A DNA stretch of 64,000 nt from Blattamonas nauphoetae (lineage: Eukaryota; Preaxostyla; Oxymonadida): contig JARBJD010000039.1 in assembly GCA_033064195.1 (NCBI GenBank), positions 1 to 64,000 of the forward strand, written 5' to 3'. Shown here one piece after another: positions 51,802-63,900 of this stretch. How positions within the stretch are numbered: the stretch's first letter is position 1; each line of letters starts with the position of its first letter. Below the pieces are notes generated by a model, which was not told the DNA's origin, made no database searches, and was given only the letters and a program-made list of their open reading frames with translations. A program made the position numbers and the translations under genes.

Positions 51802-53872
51802 CTAACCAAACTGATAGGCACCCTGATATCCATAAAAATTATCCGAGTCGTAGAGTGTGATTACCGGGCTAGGTGACGGAGAAATGCCCTTTCCGAAGTC
51901 TTGGAGTTCGGTAGTGTTTTTATCCAGAAGAAGGTGAGTGGCTTCCTGCCGTTGTGACTCAATCAGTTTGATGTTGATCTCTCCATACAGCACAGCACTC
52001 CTCTCCCCCTGCCTGATCAACTCTTGGTTAGTTCGTTCACTCGTCGTGAGTGTGTCTTTTAGCTTCAACTTCGCTAATACTCTGTCCACCAGCTCAGTTG
52101 CTGTGAGAATGACGATAACGACGATACTGATGGGATAATAAGCCATAAATCCTCGTCCAACGAAAGGAATCACGTTCATAATCGATATCACGTCTCCAAA
52201 GTATGTTTGTTTGTTGAGGTTGGCGTGTGTGAGAACGAGAGCGTTTTGGCAGAGTGGAGAAACAAAAAAGGATGTATAGTTCGCAAAGAAGAGGAGGGAG
52301 AAGGGGGTGGTCACATGCGGGATTATTTGGTAGAAATAACCGATCCGGAGCGAGGTGAGTTGCGAGAGGACAAAGACTAGCATCAGAATGAGGAGGAGGA
52401 AGAAGGGAATTATTTGGAACGAATAAAGGGCTCTTAAGTGCAGGAAGATGGAGATAGGGCTGATGTCAAACGGGAGAAACATCGTGCACTCCGACCACAG
52501 GAGGAGGAGGGAGAAGATCGATAAAGCAATCGACGCAACCCGTGAAAGAATCCGTGAAGGGCGGGAATATTGCACTTTCACTGAGATGGTGGGAAAAAAC
52601 ATCTGATACTCGAAGAGAATGGGACAGACATTTGAAGTTCATCCATTTCGGTAGGTTCTTTCTTCGTTGCATATAAAGTTTGATTTTCTCGTGTGTTTGG
52701 GCATGCATAAGAACAGACCTAGTCAGGAAGAAGAAAAGATAGATTGAAGAAAAGAATATGCTGGATTTCTATTTCAACTCGTTGGTATTGCTTGACGAGG
52801 GCCTGATGCCTTTTTTGAAGCGACTTAACCTGGTCGGGCGTCAATTTTCTATCCCGTGGAATTTGTAGGGAATGCATTTGAGCTGGAGGGGCAGAGAATT
52901 CTGATGTTCTGATGGTTTGGAGTAATTCCCGTGTTTCTGTGCACTGAAGCGATAAAATTGGAAAACAGAAGAAAATTACTGTCTTTTGCATTTGTTCGAT
53001 GTATGGACTTCTGATACCATCTGCAATGAGTCCAGCCACCTCACTTTCGCTTTTCTCCGAGAAACATGGCAAGAAGAAAAATGTATTACCATTAATTCTT
53101 CATAAAGTTTCCGAGCTTGATCATTCATGGATCGTTCATGTTTAATCAGGAGTACCGCTTCTTTATTTTTCGTGCCTTGAAGATTGCCTTTTCTCCAGAG
53201 AGATTTTGGGACAGACACCTTATGGTGAATAAATTCTAGAAAATACCAAACCATTCCAATGCCCAAAACGAGAATAAACACAAGCATAGAGAAGAAGGCC
53301 GCTACACCAGTTAAAACTCCGAGGAGATTTTGGCTGGAAAAAGCTAAAGATATCGGTATGCACACAAAGTAAATCGTCGAGAAGCGAGTAGAACAATCAA
53401 TGCAAGCAGGGCTACACCAAGCATGACAGAGTACAGAATGATATTGTTTCGTAATGAGTATTTCACTTTTTGCCACAACGTAAATCCCCCAGAACGATAA
53501 TAATCCTGGAAAAAAGGGATGAAAACCCTAAAGAAGACATGGGTATATTCGAAAATGATACCATATATTGACAAAGTTCGTCCAGTAGAGGACGTTCCAG
53601 ACTGTGATGAGTGTGGCAGGGCTATCCATAAATGTAGAGTAGTGAGAACAGTTGTCCGGAAATTCGTCCATGCATTCATGGTAAAGATACAGTGAATAAT
53701 CAATCGGAAGTAGAACGATGAAAGATAGCGTGATAACCCAAGAAATGATCACCCAGATTGTTGCGAGAGCAGGACCTTTCGTAATGGGACGAAAATAACT
53801 GAAAAGGAATATGGCTGCAACAACAATGGCGAGAAGGAGTAACACAAGGGTGATCGGTGCTACCACATTCAT
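51802..53872 (-). CDS. LMBR1-domain membrane protein (LMBRD2-like), 614 aa
   Basis: Polytopic membrane protein of the LMBR1 family; animal LMBRD2 acts near G-protein-coupled receptor signalling. Seven exons: 53872-53562, 53527-53366, 53333-53090, 53054-52980, 52943-52779, 52718-52610, 52580-51802; introns are 34, 32, 35, 36, 60 and 29 bp, and exons sum to 615 codons. Matches to LMBRD2 occur in order: ISWVITLSFIVLLPIDYS, VLYWTNFVNIW, PFFQDYYRSGGFT, a helical loop, SIFSLLLLWSECTMFL, TPFSLLFFANYTSFF and MNVIPF. About nine hydrophobic helices flank a central cytosolic coiled coil (about 240-370). The Met at 53,872 fits the family; an in-frame Met at 53,926 would add an extra hydrophobic leader. 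Confidence 0.92.
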
Positions 53873-54018
53873 TGTGAGAAACAGAAAACAAAAAGTACAG
53901 GTTGTGAAAAGAAAGCCTATCGGCAAAATATGAAACAGACAAGATGAAACAAATGAGTTGCATATGCTAAGCAGCTAGAATAAAGTATTTAGTAATCGTC
54001 GGAAAGAAAAAACAGAAT

Positions 54019-55953
54019 CTATTCCTTATTGCTCTTAATCCACGAAAGTGCAGTCGGTTTGCCTTTCTTCTGTGTTTTGGGATTTCTCGTCACAGTTTTT
54101 GCGGGTGCTGCACTGGCGGTCTCCTGTGGTTCAGAGTTCTTGACAACTGTCGGTAGAACAGGAGTCGAGGCCGTCATTTTCTTCTTTGGCTGCAGAATTG
54201 AAAAGAGAGAAGAATGATGAAGACATCTTTGGAAATCATACCGCTGGTTTAGCTATAGCAGATGAATATAGAGTGCCTTTCGACGAAAAGGTCATTTGAC
54301 CAGAAGCGGCGTGGTCATTCGCTTTCTCTTTAAGATGAATGCGTTCGGCCGCTCGGGGATATCGTTCAAGGAGTGCTTGGACTTCTTCATCCACCCGGAT
54401 CGGATTTCCACGGAGGTCAATTTCGCGGAGTCTGATCAGAAAGAAATTGGAGAAGAAGAATGCAATACGTTGGGGTTTTTTCCACTGTTTCAATGAGTTC
54501 AGCGAAACTGACTTCGGTAAACTCGTTTGCGCGGAGATCAAGGCTCACAAGAGAGTGGTTGCCGGCGAGAGCATCAACAATATTGTGGCAAGATAGATTT
54601 GTGAGACGGTTGCTGAAGATCAAATAGAACACAAAAAGTGTGAAGGAAATGGCTCTTAATACATACCGCCCAATATCCACTTCTTTCACTGTTCGATTTC
54701 CGGCAAACAGCTTTACGAACACATCGCATCCCGCATCACCCAGGCCACATCCACTCATCTCAATCTTCTCGAACCCACAGCAAGGATCACAGAAGTAGTC
54801 CACCATAGCACGAATTCCTTCGAGCGCGGGAATGTGACCATTCAATGCGATGGTGTTGTTTTGGGAGATGGACAGGGATGACGGATTCTGGTCGGCAGAA
54901 TGGCGATCCCCGCCGAGCGTCGAGAGGAGTCCCTTTTTCTGCCCTTTCATGAGATTATGAAGGCCACTCATCAGATCTCGCAGTCCGTCGGCTCCGATTC
55001 TGTTCTGATCAAGACGAAGGTGGAGGAGATGAAGGGAAGGACTTATGGTTTTCCCAGTCTGCGTTGTTGGGGAAGGAACTTCTTGGAAAAATTGTTTTGT
55101 AGCATAACCAGCGAGGCAGTCGTCCCCGATGTCACAGCGGGTGAGATCAACAGTATGGAGAGTTCGGTTGTAAAGAATACTCCGCAGAATAGCTCGAGCA
55201 CCTTCGTCACCGATTGGGTTGAATCTGGCATTGATATCGCGGAGAGACGGATCTGTTGCGAGATAGTCGGCAAGAAACTATAAATAGTTAAAAAGAGATA
55301 AAATAAAATTTGGGTTAGAATGGTGGATACTTTTCCTCCGGCTGGGCCAATTTTGTTTGAGTGGATGTCGAGACTGTGGAGATTGGAGTCCTTATTCTCC
55401 ACAAGAGCGTCGATGATAGATTTCAGACCAGTGTCTGAAAGAGGAAAAGGGGGAGAACCGAACCTTGGATGTCATTCCATTCGAGATTCAGATGTTGAAG
55501 GGTGATGTTAGAGGCGAGTGCCTTTCCGATTGCTACTGCTCCTTCCTCACCCAGCTTATTGTGACCAATATCAAGATTTGTGATTGTTGTGGAAACAGAC
55601 AAGACGGAAGCCAATTGCTGCATCCCTCGAGGAGCTTCATAGAAAAGTGGGTAAATGAGAGACGGTGGATAATCACAAAATAATAGTAAACTGAAATCTG
55701 TATGAGCTAAATTGACAGTTGTTAGATTCAACCGTGTCGCAAGCAGTGTCGACCCTAGGGCGAGTTGGTTGGCGACAGAGAGGGATTTCCATCTTAATTC
55801 CAGGGAATATGACTTTGTGTTAGGATGATAGTGGAAATCTTCTCCAAAATCTACAGTTTCTTCTTGAGCAGAACCATTTTTACCAGACGATTTGGCTGGA
55901 GACGACGGGATCATTACTAAAATTGAGAAAGTGGTTCGATCAGCATTTTTCAT
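54019..55953 (-). CDS. Leucine-rich-repeat (RNI-like) protein, 550 aa
   Basis: Seven exons: 55953-55692, 55634-55464, 55434-55331, 55277-54667, 54612-54469, 54431-54242, 54189-54019; introns are 57, 29, 53, 54, 37 and 52 bp, and exons sum to 551 codons. Residues about 50-450 hold ribonuclease-inhibitor-type repeats (TNLDIGHNKLGEEGAVAIGK, HLNLEWNDIQDTGLKSI, LHSLDIHSNKIGPAGG, LREIDLRGNPI), a protein-binding horseshoe. A tail rich in Lys/Pro/Thr follows (KTVTRNPKTQKKGKP). No signal peptide or NACHT/kinase domain, so probably a cytosolic scaffold. The RNI repeat style is common in flagellar and cytoskeletal proteins of protists, but that role is speculative. Confidence 0.88.
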
Positions 55954-56071
55954 TTGAAAATGGATGAGGATAATGAATAAGAGTGAGTCAGCGTTATGAA
56001 ATGAAAAAGCGAATGATGATTGGCTAAATAGTGAGATTATTGTCAGATCAGGAGAGATTCACAAAACGAGT

Positions 56072-56994
56072 CTAGCCTCGCGCTCCAAAAATGCTTGATC
56101 CGACACGAATAACATCAGAACCACGGCGAATCTGTAGAAGAGCAGATACTCTCATGAAACAACTGGAAAACAAACGGCTTCCTCAAATGAACCAGACATT
56201 CCCATGCTCAAAACAAGTGACCTTCCCGTGTCCTTGAGTGGACCAGACTCAAAGAGCGCGGTTCGGAGGGCAACAAGTGTCTGTAGTTGGAGAATTGGAG
56301 TGAGTTAATTGTTGAATCGCACACATCGAAACATGAAAAGTTGTTCGGTTCCTCAATCGTCATAAGTCCAGTCAAGTTCAACGAAGGACATTCTTTCAGA
56401 AGAAATGAAACAAATGCCGGAACATCAGCAGGCAGAACACCTCCAACTTTGGCTGAGAATTCGAATATGAAATGCAGGTAAATGGCAAAACAAACACTCT
56501 TCGGAACTTGTTCTGACCTCAATCATGACGTTCACGGTTCGTCCAAGGGTCGAGAGTTTGTTGTTAAGTTTGGTTGCCAGTTTTTCGGAATCGACTGTCT
56601 GAATTGTATCGAGATTGGGAACACCATCTACGAAACGTGAAAAAAACACTGAAGAAGAATGATTAAACGAACCAATGAGCTGTGCAACTTTGTTTGACTG
56701 CAAGTGACCAATAAAATGCCACTTCACATCATTGGGCATCTATGTGCGTCATTGGGAAAATTGAACAGCACAAGAGAGATAACAGACTTCTGGGACCTTA
56801 TCAACAAGCTCTTGGACATAATTTTCTCCAAAATCGCGTTGTCCAGCGATATAAGCCTCCATGAGTAAGGACGACGGCTTTGTTTTGCTTACAGCGATTA
56901 AGGCCGGAACATTTGTTCGGTGAGCTTCGCTTGAAAGAGTTTCTATACGCTTGAGAACAACTTGAAGGTTGGATGCGACGCTTGAGGTTGTCAT
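56072..56994 (-). CDS. PLP homeostasis protein (YggS/PROSC family), 228 aa
   Basis: Single-domain PLP-binding protein controlling free pyridoxal phosphate; length is normal for the family. Six exons: 56994-56788, 56739-56673, 56627-56508, 56452-56325, 56280-56176, 56131-56072; introns are 48, 45, 55, 44 and 44 bp, and exons sum to 229 codons. Family landmarks: LIAVSKTKP with the PLP lysine, [55 protein letters not shown] and [10 protein letters not shown]. Start at the Met of MTTSSVASN, typical of the family; an in-frame Met at 57,069 would add 25 residues. Donor sites GTTCCG and GTGTGC were chosen because only they restore these motifs. Confidence 0.95.
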
Positions 56995-57189
56995 GAACTT
57001 TTCTGTGGTTTGATCTACGTACCTCACGAACAGAAGATGAAGTTCAATCCGCTCACATTTGTCCCACATACCTTGATATTACATTTTACATCCTTTTCTT
57101 TAAATTTTTATGATGAGTTCGGCACATCTTTTTGACATTCTCTGTAGAAACTATCCTGCGAACTCTATCCTCTGGTTTTCCCTTCCGTC

Positions 57190-57706
57190 ATGTTTAAAAT
57201 CATTTTATTTTCCCTCCTGTTACATTCGCAATGTGTTTCACATCCATACTATTCCATATTTCCTCAACTAATGCCACATTCTCGCCATCAACTTCACATG
57301 CCTCTCAACTCTCCTTTTGGTCAACAAATGATATCATCGGGTTGGGACTCTATTCCAACTGATATTCAGATGGTTGTAGTACCAGCAACTTCTCTGTTTG
57401 TTTCATATTTCACCTTGTTCATCAAGAGATCTGCTTAGATCATCATGCTGCTGTTGCCGTCCTTCACCATCTCGTCCAAATCCAAGATATGGACGCAGGC
57501 TAGGTGGTACACGATATTCAATCGACTATGGCCAATGTGGGAACTTCCCTCCCACGCAATTTCGAGCAATCTTCATCCATCCAAAACGCAACCTCAGAAT
57601 GAATAATGATACAATTATCCCATTGAGAGACTCTATCTCGTATCTCAATAACCCTAACCATAGTTGTCATACAGCATGTACTCCGTACATGTACCGACCA
57701 TGGTAA
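57190..57706 (+). CDS. Small Cys-rich secreted protein, about 157 aa
   Basis: Begins with a signal-peptide-like leader (MFKIILFSLLLHSQCVSH). A 43-bp intron (57396-57438) joins two exons to 158 codons and fuses the N-terminal part to a Cys/Pro/Arg-rich tail (SCCCCRPSPSRPNPRYGRR, then CGNFPPTQF and HSCHTACTPYMYRPW). Nine or so cysteines suggest a disulphide-bonded secreted protein. The splice was chosen as the one that opens the longest continuation. The gene is divergent from the PLP-homeostasis gene (starts about 195 bp apart). No family is recognised. Confidence 0.55.
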
Positions 57707-57909
57707 CAAATGGCAAAAGAGTTCATTTTCCTTTATTTTGAGACGACCAACATTTGTCTCGATTGCATTGTCATTTCACAACAATTTTATTTGAAGTCCA
57801 AGAATATGATCTCAACAATAAGGCGTATTCCAGATGACATTGGGATCAAACTCCACCGTCGTTTCTTGTCAATATCATCCTGCCATACTTCCGTTACCAG
57901 GTGGTGTGA

Positions 57910-60900
57910 ATGGCGACAGTATGTCATTTTATGTCTCTTCCTTCATTTTCAAATCCAGTCATCAGGTGGTGGTGATGTTAAAGTGGTTTGTCGCTTCCGA
58001 CCACTAAACAACCTTGAAAAATCAAAGAAGGGAACAGTGTGTATCAATATCGATGACAATCACCAATCTTGCACTGTTCAAGTTTGTAGATTCTTTTTTC
58101 TTCAGGTATTTCTCCTGAAATGTCCCATTCTTTAACCAGATTCCGGAAGGCAAAAAAGACTTCACATTTGATTATGTCTTCCCGTTTCATGTCACCCAAG
58201 CTGAAGTCTATGATGTTACTGCCCGTCAAGTTATTCAAGGTCTCTAATTTTGTGTTGTTAGACGATTTCATCGACAACAGATGTTATGAATGGAATCAAT
58301 GGAACAATTCTTGCATATGGACAAACTTCATCTGGGAAGACCTTTACTATGATGGTTTCTCTCATATCCTCACTTTTCATCACTCATCTCTCTCATTCAC
58401 GAACAGGGGCCAGATGATTTTGATGAGGTCCACAGTGGCATCATACCCCGCATGATCAATCACATTTTTGATGAAGTGAAGAAAGCTGGTCGTGACTACA
58501 ACTTTATCATCCAGGCAAGTTATGCTGAGATCTATCAGGAACGAATCAGGGATCTCCTTGATTGTCTGTTTTCCTCGTTTTTTTTTTCATTCCTACTCGT
58601 ACAAACTCCTCCACAGCATCGAAAACTAACCTTGAAGTTCGAGAGAACAAAGAGAGAGGCATTTACATTGACCAGATCACGTGGAGGGATTGCCACACTC
58701 CTCAGGATTTCCTGGACATGCTCGCTCTTGGTGATGCCAATAGAAAAGTTGCATCAACCGGTTTGGATCGGCTTTTTATAAATTTTTCTCCAAAAATTAC
58801 TCCAATATTCCCTTTTTTCATTGTTTTCCATGATCTCTCATCATTCTCGTTCCCAGGGATGAATGAAAGATCTTCGCGTTCTCATACTGTCTTCATGGTG
58901 AAAGTGATACAAGTCAATGCCCTTACAGAATCAAAGAAAACCGGTCTCATGTACCTTGTCGACTTAGCTGGCTCAGAAAAAATCGCTCATACCGGTGCTG
59001 AAGGGCAACAACTAGAAGAGGCAAAGAAGATCAATCTCTCTCTTTCTGCTCTTGGGAATGTTATCAATGCTCTCACAGATCCATCCTCGAAGCATATTCC
59101 TTATCGAGACTCTAAACTCACTCGTGTTCTTCAGGAGACGTTTGGAGGCAATGCCAAGACTGTCCTCGTAATTTGTTCATCTGGATCATCAACAAATGCA
59201 TTGGAGACGTATTCAACCCTACAATTCGGGAAGAGGGCGAAGCAAGTCAAGAATAAAGTCAAGATCAATCAAGAACGAAGTGTTGGCGAACTGAAGATTC
59301 TACTGGCAAAAGCTGAGGCTGAAATCAATTCTCTCCGTAGTCACATTAAAATCCTTGAAAGTACAATCTCAATTATGAAAAGCGGAGGAACTGTGGACAT
59401 GTCGCAGCTGGTGTTGATGGGAGGAGATAGCGAGGGCGGAGACAGCGCTGCGTCTCAACTTGATGAAATGCGGAACAAACTAGCCGAATTGGAGAAAGTG
59501 GAGATGGAACTGCGAGAATCGACGATGAGAAATGAAGCCCTCGAAATGCAACTCAGAAACGTCGAGGAAGAGGCTGACACTGCCGAAGATGAGCTCCAAC
59601 AGGTCCGAGCTGAGCTTGAAAAGGTTAAGAAGGAGAAAGACTCCTCTGCTGGTCCAAAAGTCAAGAAAGAGATGAACACCCTCAAACAACGGGTTGCCGA
59701 GCTGGAAGAGGAGAAAGAGAAGCTGACCTACAATCTGAACGCAAGTGAGACCAAACGGAAGGGAATGGAAGACAAACTTTCCCAATTGATTGGCGTCGAC
59801 ATCTCACAAACCGAAGTCGCCTCCGACAGTTCCACCGTCGCTGGCCTTGACGAACTCATCAAATCAAACAAAAAGGCTCTGATGGGAATGTCTGGGTTCA
59901 TCGACATCGGCAGCCAGACACAGGAAAGCACCGTCTTCCTGAACCCACTCTTCGACAGAAACTCTGCGAATGCTGCGGAAATTCGAGCCAAAATCACAGA
60001 AAACAGTCACATCGACCGAAGCAAAGACGAGAACTTCATCTCTTCCTTCTTCCGTCTCATCCAGGAGCCACACAGGAACGGAGCTGACTCAAATCTCAAG
60101 TCTTACTCGTCGCCAGCTTCTCTCGTCCAGCTCTCTTCCAACCTCGACGACTTCTCGTCCTCTTTCGACTCCGCCCCTAAACTGCTCTGTGCCAATCTGT
60201 GCTGGATTGACGAAGACGGGCGGGAGATTGAATCGCCGAAAGGAGCTGAGGTCTTCTGCAACAAGTGCAAAGCTCCTTTCTGCAGAGATTGTTACGAAGC
60301 GATGCATGCGCGTGGAGCAATGCACAAACACACTTGTGTCGATCTCGTCTTTGCTGGGGACTCGCAGATACAGCGGATGTGTGAGTTCTTGACAAGTGAT
60401 GATGGGAGAGGTTGGGGTGACGATGAAGTGAAGGTGGAAGTGGAGGTGAAGGAGGAAGTTGTCGCTGATGCACAGAACGACCAAGATGACGGTGACCAAC
60501 CCGAGCTCTGTGTGGACGACGTAAAGAAGAAATCGGGAGGAAGAAAGGAAGAACGGAAGAAAAGGCTTGCTCGTCGAGAAAAGAACGCCATGCCACTCGC
60601 ACTGACTGTCCCTCCTTTCATGGAGAACGAAGAGATGCACCATCACGATCTCGAAGGAAGGTGGTTGGCGTGGGAGATGCAGTTCGAATTACAGAAGATT
60701 GTTGAAGAGGAAAACAACGCCAAAATTGCTGTTATTGTTGGTGAGAAAGAAGCTGAGCAAAGAAAGAACGAAGAACTCGCAAGAGAGAACGCCAATCTCA
60801 ACGAGAACCTGAACAACGAGAAGACCAAGCGGACCGAAGACAACGCTGCCTTCACTTCTCAAATTGCGACCCTCTCTGGTGAAATCAGCGCTCATCTGGA

Positions 60901-63900
60901 AAGTCTTCGGAAAGCAGAGGCTGACAAGGTCAAACTGCAAAACGAGCACGAACTGGCAATTTTGGACAAGAACAAAGAAATCGAGACGAACAATGAGGAG
61001 CACCAGAATGCTGTTCAGACTTTGGAGAGACAGTTCAACGAGAAGAAGGAGGAGTTGGAGAGGGAGATCGAAAACACGAAGAGGAAGCTGGCGGAGAGCG
61101 AAGAGACAAACAACCAGAACCAATCAACATACAACGAGAATCTCAAAAGGAAGGAGGAAGAGCTGGGAGTTTTGACGGCAACTGTTGCAAAGCTCACAGT
61201 GAACTTGAAAGACAAGGAGAACGAGTTGAGCAGCACGATCGAGAGGAACAACGAAAGTGTGGCGAATCTTATCGCTGAACAAAAGGAGAAAGTGGAGAAG
61301 ATGGAGAAGAAGAATGCTGAGAGCAGAGATGAGGAGGAGAGAAAGCTGAATGAATATCGGAAGGAGAAAGAGCTTCAACTGAATTCAGTTCAGAATGAGT
61401 TGGAGGAGGAGCGGGAAGTGAAAAGGAAACTGGAAAAGAACGTGAAAGATCTGGAAGAATCCCTCAAATCAACACAAACCGCTAAAGATGAATCCACAGC
61501 CCAGTTCGAAGCTGCCATTTCAGAACTCAAAGAGCAGAACCAGAAGGATCGTCAGTCTCACGAGGAATCTGTTCAATCACTCATTGTTCAACATGAAGAA
61601 GAGAAAGCAAGGCTTGCAGCAGACGCTTCTGCCCTCTTGCAGAAGACAGAGATGGAATTGAATGAGAAGTATCGGAAGAAGGAGCAGGAGTTGGAGGAGG
61701 TTCGGAAGGAGATGGGAGAGAAGGAAGAGGAGAGTGAGAGGAAGGTGAATGGAATGAAGGAGGAGGACAGGAAGAAGCAGAAAGAGATTGAAGAGTTGAA
61801 AGAGAAGATGTTTGTGAAAGAGTCGGAATGGACGAAGAAAGAACGTGAATTTGGCGAAAAAGTTGAGAAACTTGAAGAAGACCTTCAGGAGCAAGGAAAG
61901 AAGATGATTGAACTTTCTGAGAAGCTGAAATCCTCGCTTCACGAGAACAATCTCCAGAAAGAACAATACGAAGTCCAGCTTGCCGAAGAATCCGAAAAGT
62001 TCGCGCTCGAACGGGCCCATCTCGAAGCCAAATTGTCGGAGCAGAATGAGGAGACTCAGGAGATCCAGGAGACTCAAAACCAGGTCTCGTCCACTCTGAG
62101 GAAGAAGGAAGGGGAACTGATGTTGGCTGTGGCGTCAAATTTGAGACTCACAGAGAATCTGAAAGCGAAGGACGCAGAATTGGCAAACACTGTTGAGAAG
62201 AACCGAGCAGAGATGGAGAAACTGATTGCAGAACAAAAAGAGAAAGTGGAGAAGTTGGAGAAGAAGTTCGCTGAGAGACGAGACGAGGAGGAGAACAAGT
62301 TCGTTGAGTATCGGAAGGAGAAGGAACACCAACTGACATCGACACAACACGAGTTGGAGGAGGAGCGAGAAGTGAAGAAGAAACTGGAGAAGAACTTGAA
62401 AGAGCTGGAAGAGACGATCAAATCGCTACAGGTGTCGAAGGACTCTGCACAATCACAATCCGAGACGACCATCGCCGAACTCAAAGAACAGAACAAGAAG
62501 ATCCAGCAGAGTCATGAAGAGATGATCCAATCACTTCTCGTTCAACATGAAGAAGAGAAAGCAAAAGCGGCAACGAAGGCAAATGAAGTGTTGATGAAAA
62601 CAGAAGCAGACCTGAATGAGAAGTATCGGAAGAAGGAGCAGGAGTTGGAAGAGGTTCGGAAGGAGATGGGAGAGAAGGAAGAGGAGAGTGAGAGGAAGGT
62701 GAATGGAATGAAGGAGGAGGACAGGAAGAAGCAGAAAGAGATTGAAGAGTTGAAAGAGAAGATGTTTGTGAAAGAGTCGGAATGGACGAAGAAAGAACGT
62801 GAATTTGGCGAAAAAGTTGAGAAACTTGAAGAAGACCTTCAGGAGCAAGGAAAGAAGATGATTGAACTTTCTGAGAAGCTGAAATCCTCGCTTCACGAGA
62901 ACAATCTCCAGAAAGAACAATACGAAGCCCAACTCTCCGAATCAAACAATCAATCTGCTTCTCAAAAACAAACTTACGAATCACAGCTTGCTGCTCAATC
63001 GTCGGCACTTGCCCTTCTTCGGTCAGATTCGGAGAAAAAGGAGGAGGAACTCCGATCCACCATTTCATCTCGTGAACAGAGCATTCGAGAATTGAGGGAT
63101 CAGATTGTTCGGAACGACGAGGAGGCCCAGAAGAGGCATCGAAAGCAGACAGAGCGGATCAATGAGATTGAGAGGGAGATCGTCGAGTGGAAGCATCGGA
63201 TGGAACAGGCATCAACGACTATCGCCACACTCGAGGCAGACATGGAAAGGAAGACGTCAGAATTGGCAAACAGGAACAACGAAAACCAGGAAATGATGAA
63301 ACAGAATGCCATGCTGATCCAAACACAAAACAATCTCACCGACACACTGAACAATGTCTCGTCACAGCTCGACCAGACAACCGCAAAGTTCAACTCCGAA
63401 CGGAACACTCGGATTGAACACGAAAAAACAATCTCATCTCTCTCCAAACAAACATCAACCCAACAATTCACAATCACTCAACTCACCGAACAGCTCACTT
63501 TCATCCAAGCGAGCCTCCAGACTGCCACAAAAGCGAAGGAAGACATCGAGAAGATGTGGAAAGACCTGCAGGCGTCAGTCCAGAGGCAGCTCAGGCTCGC
63601 GGAGAAGAAGGAGCAGGAATGGATTCTGCGGATGCGGATGGAGAGCAAGGCAAAGATCGAGCAGGAAAAGAAGATGGACGTGCTCCGACTCCAAAAGCAG
63701 CAAGTGGAGGACAGACTAAAACAGGACAAAATCAAATACGAAAGCGAGATCGAGAAATACGAGAACGATCTCTGTGAACAGTGCAACAGAGTCATCCAAC
63801 TTGAAATGAACCTCCAATCGGCAAACGAGAACACGCGAATCCTGTCCGAGAGCAAACAGGCCTCAGGCAACCTCACTCTCACAAAACGGATCGGACAACT

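Noticed and set aside
61581-63068. Minus-strand Ser/Pro/Leu-rich frames opposite the kinesin tail
   Set aside because: They are antisense to the coiled-coil codons and repeat twice only because the plus-strand block is duplicated.
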